From: Ignavibacteria bacterium UBA5771
GTDB taxonomy: Bacteria > Bacteroidota > Ignavibacteria > Kapaibacteriales > UBA2268
Length of the DNA stretch: 21,198 nt
Reading direction: 5' to 3'
Assembly: GCA_002418685.1 (NCBI GenBank)
Contig: DIEP01000124.1
Coordinates: 16,073-37,270 of the forward strand
The position numbers were made by a program, and so were the translations under genes. Within the stretch, counting starts at the first letter, position 1. Each line of letters starts with the position of its first letter. Under the pieces are notes generated by a model. That model did no database searches. It was not told the origin of the DNA and worked only from the letters and a program-made list of their open reading frames with translations. Below are positions 17,611 to 21,198 of this stretch, in pieces.

Positions 17611-18876
17611 TTACATATTTTCAATTATTGCAGTGCCATATTCAGAACACTTTAATTCCGTTGCACCTTCCATTAAACGAGCGAAATCATACGTGACTTT
17701 CTTTTGCAGAATTGTCTTTTCAATTGCTTTAACAGTTAGTTCGGCAGCTTTATCCCATCCCATATATTGGAACATCATAACGCCCGAAAGAATCAAAGAA
17801 CCTGGATTAACTTTATCAAGATTTGCATATTTTGGAGCAGTGCCGTGAGTTGCTTCGAATACTGCGTAGCCCAATTCCCAATTGATATTTGCACCGGGTG
17901 CTATTCCAATTCCACCCACTGTTGCGGCAAGAGCATCGGAAATATAATCTCCATTCAGATTTAGCGTTGTAATAACTGAATATTCTTCAGGTCGTGTAAG
18001 AATTTGCTGCAAAAATGCATCTGCAATAAAGTCTTTCACAAGCAATCGTCCCGAAGCAAGTGCTTCTTTTTGAGCTTGATTAGCAAAAGCTTCACCCTTT
18101 TCGGCTTTAATTTTGTCATATTCTCGCCAGGTGAAAGTTTGCTCGCTAAATTCTTGTTCGGCAACGTCATAGCCCCAATTTTTGAAAGCGCCCTCTGTAA
18201 ATTTCATAATATTACCTTTATGCACAAAAGTAACTGAGGGGAGTTTATTTTCTAATGCATAGCGGATTGATGCTCGGGCAATTCGTTTAGTCCCTTCTTC
18301 AGATACAGGTTTAATCCCAATTGATGCTGAATTTGGAAAGCGAATTTTCGTGACTTTCATATCATTTACAAGGAAATTGATCATCTTGGTGCATTCAGGA
18401 GTGCCATTCATCCATTCTATGCCTGCATAAATATCTTCGGAATTTTCTCGGAAAATTACCATATTTGTATTCTCAGGATGCTTAACGGGGGAGGGAACTC
18501 CTTCGAAGAATCTTACGGGACGCAAACAAGTGTATAAATCTAATATTTGACGTAATGCAACATTCAGAGAGCGGATGCCGCCTCCAACGGGTGTAGTAAG
18601 TGGTCCTTTGATTGCTACGATATGTTCTTTGATTGTTTCTAACGTTTCATCAGGAAGCCAACTATTAAATTTATCAAAAGCTTTTTCTCCTGCATAGACT
18701 TCTTTCCAGAAAATCTTTTTTTCGCCATTATATGCCTTCGCAACTGCTGCGTCTAATACTCGCACTGATGCTGCCCAGATGTCTGGACCTGTTCCGTCTC
18801 CTTCGATGAATGGAATTATAGGATCATTTGGAATGTTGAGTTTCCCGTTTACCATTGTAATTTTTGAACCGTTCAT
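17611..18876 (-). CDS. icd: NADP-dependent isocitrate dehydrogenase
   Basis: A 421-aa cytosolic TCA-cycle enzyme that converts isocitrate and NADP+ to 2-oxoglutarate, CO2 and NADPH. The start is the ATG at 18876, giving [19 protein letters not shown], which lines up with the E. coli N-terminus; the longer frame up to 18921 begins with a TTG and adds 15 unlikely residues. Substrate loop [20 protein letters not shown] contains S103, the position of the phosphorylated Ser113 of E. coli. NADP+ specificity is supported by K349 and Y350 (GTAPKY) and by Y396 and R400 (VTYDFARL), equal to K344, Y345, Y391 and R395. Metal-binding NGDYISDA is present. About 15 extra residues fall in the region 245-280. 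It sits between ccmB and the POT transporter on one strand. Confidence 0.96.
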   Translation of the reverse strand: MNGSKITMVNGKLNIPNDPIIPFIEGDGTGPDIWAASVRVLDAAVAKAYNGEKKIFWKEVYAGEKAFDKFNSWLPDETLETIKEHIVAIKGPLTTPVGGGIRSLNVALRQILDLYTCLRPVRFFEGVPSPVKHPENTNMVIFRENSEDIYAGIEWMNGTPECTKMINFLVNDMKVTKIRFPNSASIGIKPVSEEGTKRIARASIRYALENKLPSVTFVHKGNIMKFTEGAFKNWGYDVAEQEFSEQTFTWREYDKIKAEKGEAFANQAQKEALASGRLLVKDFIADAFLQQILTRPEEYSVITTLNLNGDYISDALAATVGGIGIAPGANINWELGYAVFEATHGTAPKYANLDKVNPGSLILSGVMMFQYMGWDKAAELTVKAIEKTILQKKVTYDFARLMEGATELKCSEYGTAIIENM

Positions 18877-18954
18877 TTTTTTCACTCTTTTTATGGAAAA
18901 TATATTTAAAAAAAATTGCAAATTATCAAAAAAAAATGTAACTAAATGAATAAA

Positions 18955-19629
18955 TCAGTCTTTCCAAATGAAATCGAATAGTAAATACGAAGCTATAATC
19001 AATAATCCTGTGTAAGCAATTAGTAATTGCATATCAGATTGAATTGCTGATAATTCAGTACCGACCAATGTTAGCCCCGTTGAATCTATTCCAATTTTAA
19101 TTATTGGCAAAAGTATTGGGAATGAAAGAATTGGGAAAAGTGCATTCTTTGATGCTGCCTTTGATATTATCGCAGATATCACCGTCGTTGCAGATGCAAT
19201 TGCAATTGAGCAAATCACAACTATCAGAATAAATAAATCGAGGGAAATTATTGGTGCAGTATTAGCAAATAAAAAAAACAAGATAATCGAGAAGAAATTA
19301 ATAAATAAGCTCAATAATACGTTAAATATTAATTTCCCGAAAAATATAGCGTCAGACCTCACTACGATTTGCAAAAGGAGAGCCGTGCCGTGTTCTTCCT
19401 CGCTAACAAATGATTTGGATAGTCCAATCATTGTCCCAAAGAAAATAACAACCCAGAGCAAGCTTGCAGTAGATTCCTCAGTCAATTTCTCTGATGCAAA
19501 GCTAATGGCAATAATCGTAATAGTCGTTAAAATAAATAGCAGAATAGTGCTAATCGAATACCGTGTTCGGAATTCGCTAAGAATTTCCTTATATAAAACT
19601 GAATATATCTCTTGTAGTGCGTCTTTCAT
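18955..19629 (-). CDS. ccmB: Heme exporter protein CcmB (ABC permease of cytochrome c maturation)
   Basis: A 224-aa inner-membrane protein of the CcmB family. With CcmA and CcmC it forms an ABC-type complex that moves heme, or drives its release, for attachment to c-type cytochromes (Ccm System I). About six TM segments are visible (26-45, 57-72, 98-123, 130-155, 163-182, 201-220). The family signature EEEHGTALLLQI (77-88) follows TM2, FPILLPIIK (170-178) lies in TM5, and the C-terminus ends FIWKD, close to the family's FxWE/D end. Length (220-225 aa) is normal. No other ccm gene is in the window, so the rest of the pathway must be elsewhere. It lies 54 bp after gcvPB and about 78 bp before icd, same strand. 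Confidence 0.9.
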   Translation of the reverse strand: MKDALQEIYSVLYKEILSEFRTRYSISTILLFILTTITIIAISFASEKLTEESTASLLWVVIFFGTMIGLSKSFVSEEEHGTALLLQIVVRSDAIFFGKLIFNVLLSLFINFFSIILFFLFANTAPIISLDLFILIVVICSIAIASATTVISAIISKAASKNALFPILSFPILLPIIKIGIDSTGLTLVGTELSAIQSDMQLLIAYTGLLIIASYLLFDFIWKD

Positions 19630-19683
19630 AAATAATAACGCAAAATTACAAGATTATAAAAAATAAAATTGCCGTATTGTAAT

Positions 19684-21129
19684 TTAATCTTTCCAAGCAA
19701 TATTTAAGTTTCTTGCTGCATATACATCATTCACACGTCTGATTGGTGTTGAGTGCGGTGAATCTTTGACAAATTCAGGATCTTTTTGAATTTCATCACA
19801 AATTGATTTCAAAGCATTTGCGAATGCGTCCAAACTCTCTTTTGTTTCCGTCTCAGTAGGCTCCACAAGCAATGCTTCGTGAACAATTAATGGGAAATAA
19901 ACAGTCGGGGCGTGAAATCCATAATCAAGCAATCGCTTGGCAATATCCATAGTTGATGCGCCAATCTGCTTTTGCTTGCTACCGCTCATAACAAATTCAT
20001 GCATACTTTCAGAAGGATAAGGAAACTCGAAATCATTTTTGAGCAGCGATTTCAAATAATTTGCATTGATAATTGCTCCTTTGCTTGTCTCAAAAAGTCC
20101 ATCGCGACCGAGCATCAGTATATACGCATAAGCACGCACAAATACAAGGAAATTACCAAAGAAAGAGTGCATTTTGCCAATACTTTTCGGTAAATTATAA
20201 TTCAAAGAGTATTCCTCACCGTCGAACACGATTTGTGGGACGGGCAAGTATGGGAGCAGTTTTTCATTAACAAGCACAGGACCTGCGCCAGGACCACCGC
20301 CACCATGTGGAGTCGAAAATGTTTTGTGAAGATTTAAGTGAATGCAATCCACGCCGATTTTGCCAGGTTTGACGATTCCGAGTAGTGCATTCATATTGGC
20401 ACCATCCATATAAAGCAATGCGCCAACTTTGTGCAATTCATCTTGTATTGTGCATATATCACTTTCGAAAAGTCCGAGTGTGTTAGGGTTTGTAAGCATC
20501 ATTCCTGCTACATTTTCATTCAATTTGGATTTCAAATCATCGATATCTACTTTTCCATCGCTATTGGATTTCACATTCATAATTTGGAAACCACCGATTG
20601 AAGCCGATGCGGGATTTGTTCCGTGTGCAGAATCGGGAATAAGTATAATCGTTTTGTTAAAATTTCCATTATCTTGATGATAAGAACGAATGAGATTGAT
20701 ACCTGTTAGTTCGCCTGCTGCTCCGGCGGGTGGTTGAAGAGTGATGCCTTGCATTCCTGTTATTATTTTCAGATGTTCGCCAAGCTCATACATAAGTTGC
20801 AAAGCACCCTGCGAGTATTTATCATCAAGCAAGGGGTGGATATTTGCAAATCCATCAAGGGAGGCAACTTTTTCATTAACCTTAGGGTTGTATTTCATTG
20901 TGCAAGAGCCAAGGGGATAGATACCTTCTTCGATACCATAATTTAAATGAGCAAGGCGGTTGAAATGACGGGCAATCTCGATTTCGCTTACTTCGGGAAG
21001 CTCAGCAAGAGTATCTCGGAGTAATTGTTTATCAAGAGTAAAAGCTAAATCAACTTCGGGGACATCTAATTTTGGTAGAGAATAAGCTTTCCTACCATTT
21101 TTACTTGTTTCAAATATTAATTTTTCCAT
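19684..21129 (-). CDS. gcvPB: Glycine dehydrogenase (aminomethyl-transferring) subunit 2, P-protein beta chain
   Basis: A 481-aa cytosolic enzyme subunit. With GcvPA it forms the P-protein of the glycine cleavage system, which decarboxylates glycine and passes the aminomethyl group to the lipoyl H-protein. PLP-binding Lys is K269 in LHKTFSTPHGGGGPGAGP. Other family segments are YPLGSCTMKYNPKV, QPPAGAAGELTG and DSAHGTNPASA. The ATG at 21129 gives MEKLIFETSKNGRKAYSLP, the normal start of this family. The longer frame to 21147 begins with TTG and overlaps a -7-like box, so it was rejected. The split form (GcvPA/GcvPB) is implied; gcvPA is not in the window. It heads the minus-strand run gcvPB-ccmB-icd-transporter. 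Confidence 0.95.
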   Translation of the reverse strand: MEKLIFETSKNGRKAYSLPKLDVPEVDLAFTLDKQLLRDTLAELPEVSEIEIARHFNRLAHLNYGIEEGIYPLGSCTMKYNPKVNEKVASLDGFANIHPLLDDKYSQGALQLMYELGEHLKIITGMQGITLQPPAGAAGELTGINLIRSYHQDNGNFNKTIILIPDSAHGTNPASASIGGFQIMNVKSNSDGKVDIDDLKSKLNENVAGMMLTNPNTLGLFESDICTIQDELHKVGALLYMDGANMNALLGIVKPGKIGVDCIHLNLHKTFSTPHGGGGPGAGPVLVNEKLLPYLPVPQIVFDGEEYSLNYNLPKSIGKMHSFFGNFLVFVRAYAYILMLGRDGLFETSKGAIINANYLKSLLKNDFEFPYPSESMHEFVMSGSKQKQIGASTMDIAKRLLDYGFHAPTVYFPLIVHEALLVEPTETETKESLDAFANALKSICDEIQKDPEFVKDSPHSTPIRRVNDVYAARNLNIAWKD

Positions 21130-21144
21130 AACTTTCAAAAAAAT

Positions 21145-21152
21145 CAAAATTA
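21145..21152 (-). promoter_or_regulatory. Candidate -7 element for the gcvPB run
   Basis: On the minus strand the site reads TAATTTTG, an exact TAnnTTTG -7 match, about 15 bp upstream of the chosen gcvPB ATG. This would give a very short leader. No clean TTG at -33 was seen. The box is frequent by chance in A/T-rich DNA. Confidence 0.35.
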
Positions 21153-21198
21153 CGAATATTTCGAGTAATAATTTTGAAAAATTAATATTGGAGTGCGG

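Noticed and set aside
18877..18921. Longer N-terminus for isocitrate dehydrogenase.
   Set aside because: It begins with a TTG and adds a Phe/Lys/Arg-rich stretch not found in the family; the ATG at 18876 gives the standard N-terminus.
21130..21147. Longer N-terminus for GcvPB.
   Set aside because: It starts with TTG and overlaps the candidate -7 box; the ATG at 21129 fits the family.
1..21198. CRISPR array, prophage, toxin-antitoxin, restriction or other defence system.
   Set aside because: No direct repeats with spacers, no phage or nuclease motifs, and every long frame was assigned to envelope or core metabolism.

Overview
This AT-rich 21.2 kb window looks like a chromosomal segment from the Bacteroidota/Chlorobiota-Ignavibacteriota-Kapabacteria side of the bacterial tree. 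The clues are a secreted protein with a type IX secretion (T9SS) sorting domain, a PD40/OmpA-type envelope protein, a split glycine decarboxylase (GcvPB), a single-chain pyruvate:ferredoxin oxidoreductase followed by a dihydroorotate-dehydrogenase-like gene, and TAnnTTTG-like -7 promoter elements. The exact phylum is inferred from family recall, not from a marker gene. No tRNA, rRNA, CRISPR array, insertion sequence or phage gene was found.

Layout. (1) 1-3924, +: the 3' part of a very large T9SS cargo protein, open at the left edge, ending at a strong terminator (3948-3986). (2) 3987-4583: no intact gene; a frameshifted relic with a PKD-like domain and a 12-bp inverted repeat. (3) 8278-4584, -: an outer-membrane beta-barrel protein followed by an 887-aa lipid-free OmpA/PD40 protein, probably an envelope pair. 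(4) 8323-10923, +: rsmB (16S rRNA m5C methyltransferase) and purK (N5-CAIR synthetase), 6 bp apart. (5) 11232-15835, +: nifJ (PFOR) overlapping by one base with a DHODH-like gene, ended by a bidirectional terminator (15861-15888). (6) 21129-15918, -: gcvPB, ccmB, icd and a POT-family transporter, all in one direction with short gaps, converging on the same terminator.

Together the right half is central metabolism. PFOR links pyruvate and acetyl-CoA with low-potential ferredoxin, NADP-dependent isocitrate dehydrogenase serves the TCA cycle, and GcvPB is half of glycine decarboxylase. CcmB belongs to cytochrome c maturation, which implies a c-type cytochrome respiratory chain encoded elsewhere. 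The left half is cell envelope and secretion.

Most of the window is ordinary. The points most worth a second look are: the nifJ-coupled DHODH-like protein, which lacks the DHODH catalytic cysteine and the substrate-side lysine; the POT transporter, in which two acidic residues normally tied to proton coupling are replaced; the decayed PKD gene; and the tandem OmpA-like domains in the 887-aa envelope protein. No wholly new multi-gene system could be demonstrated.
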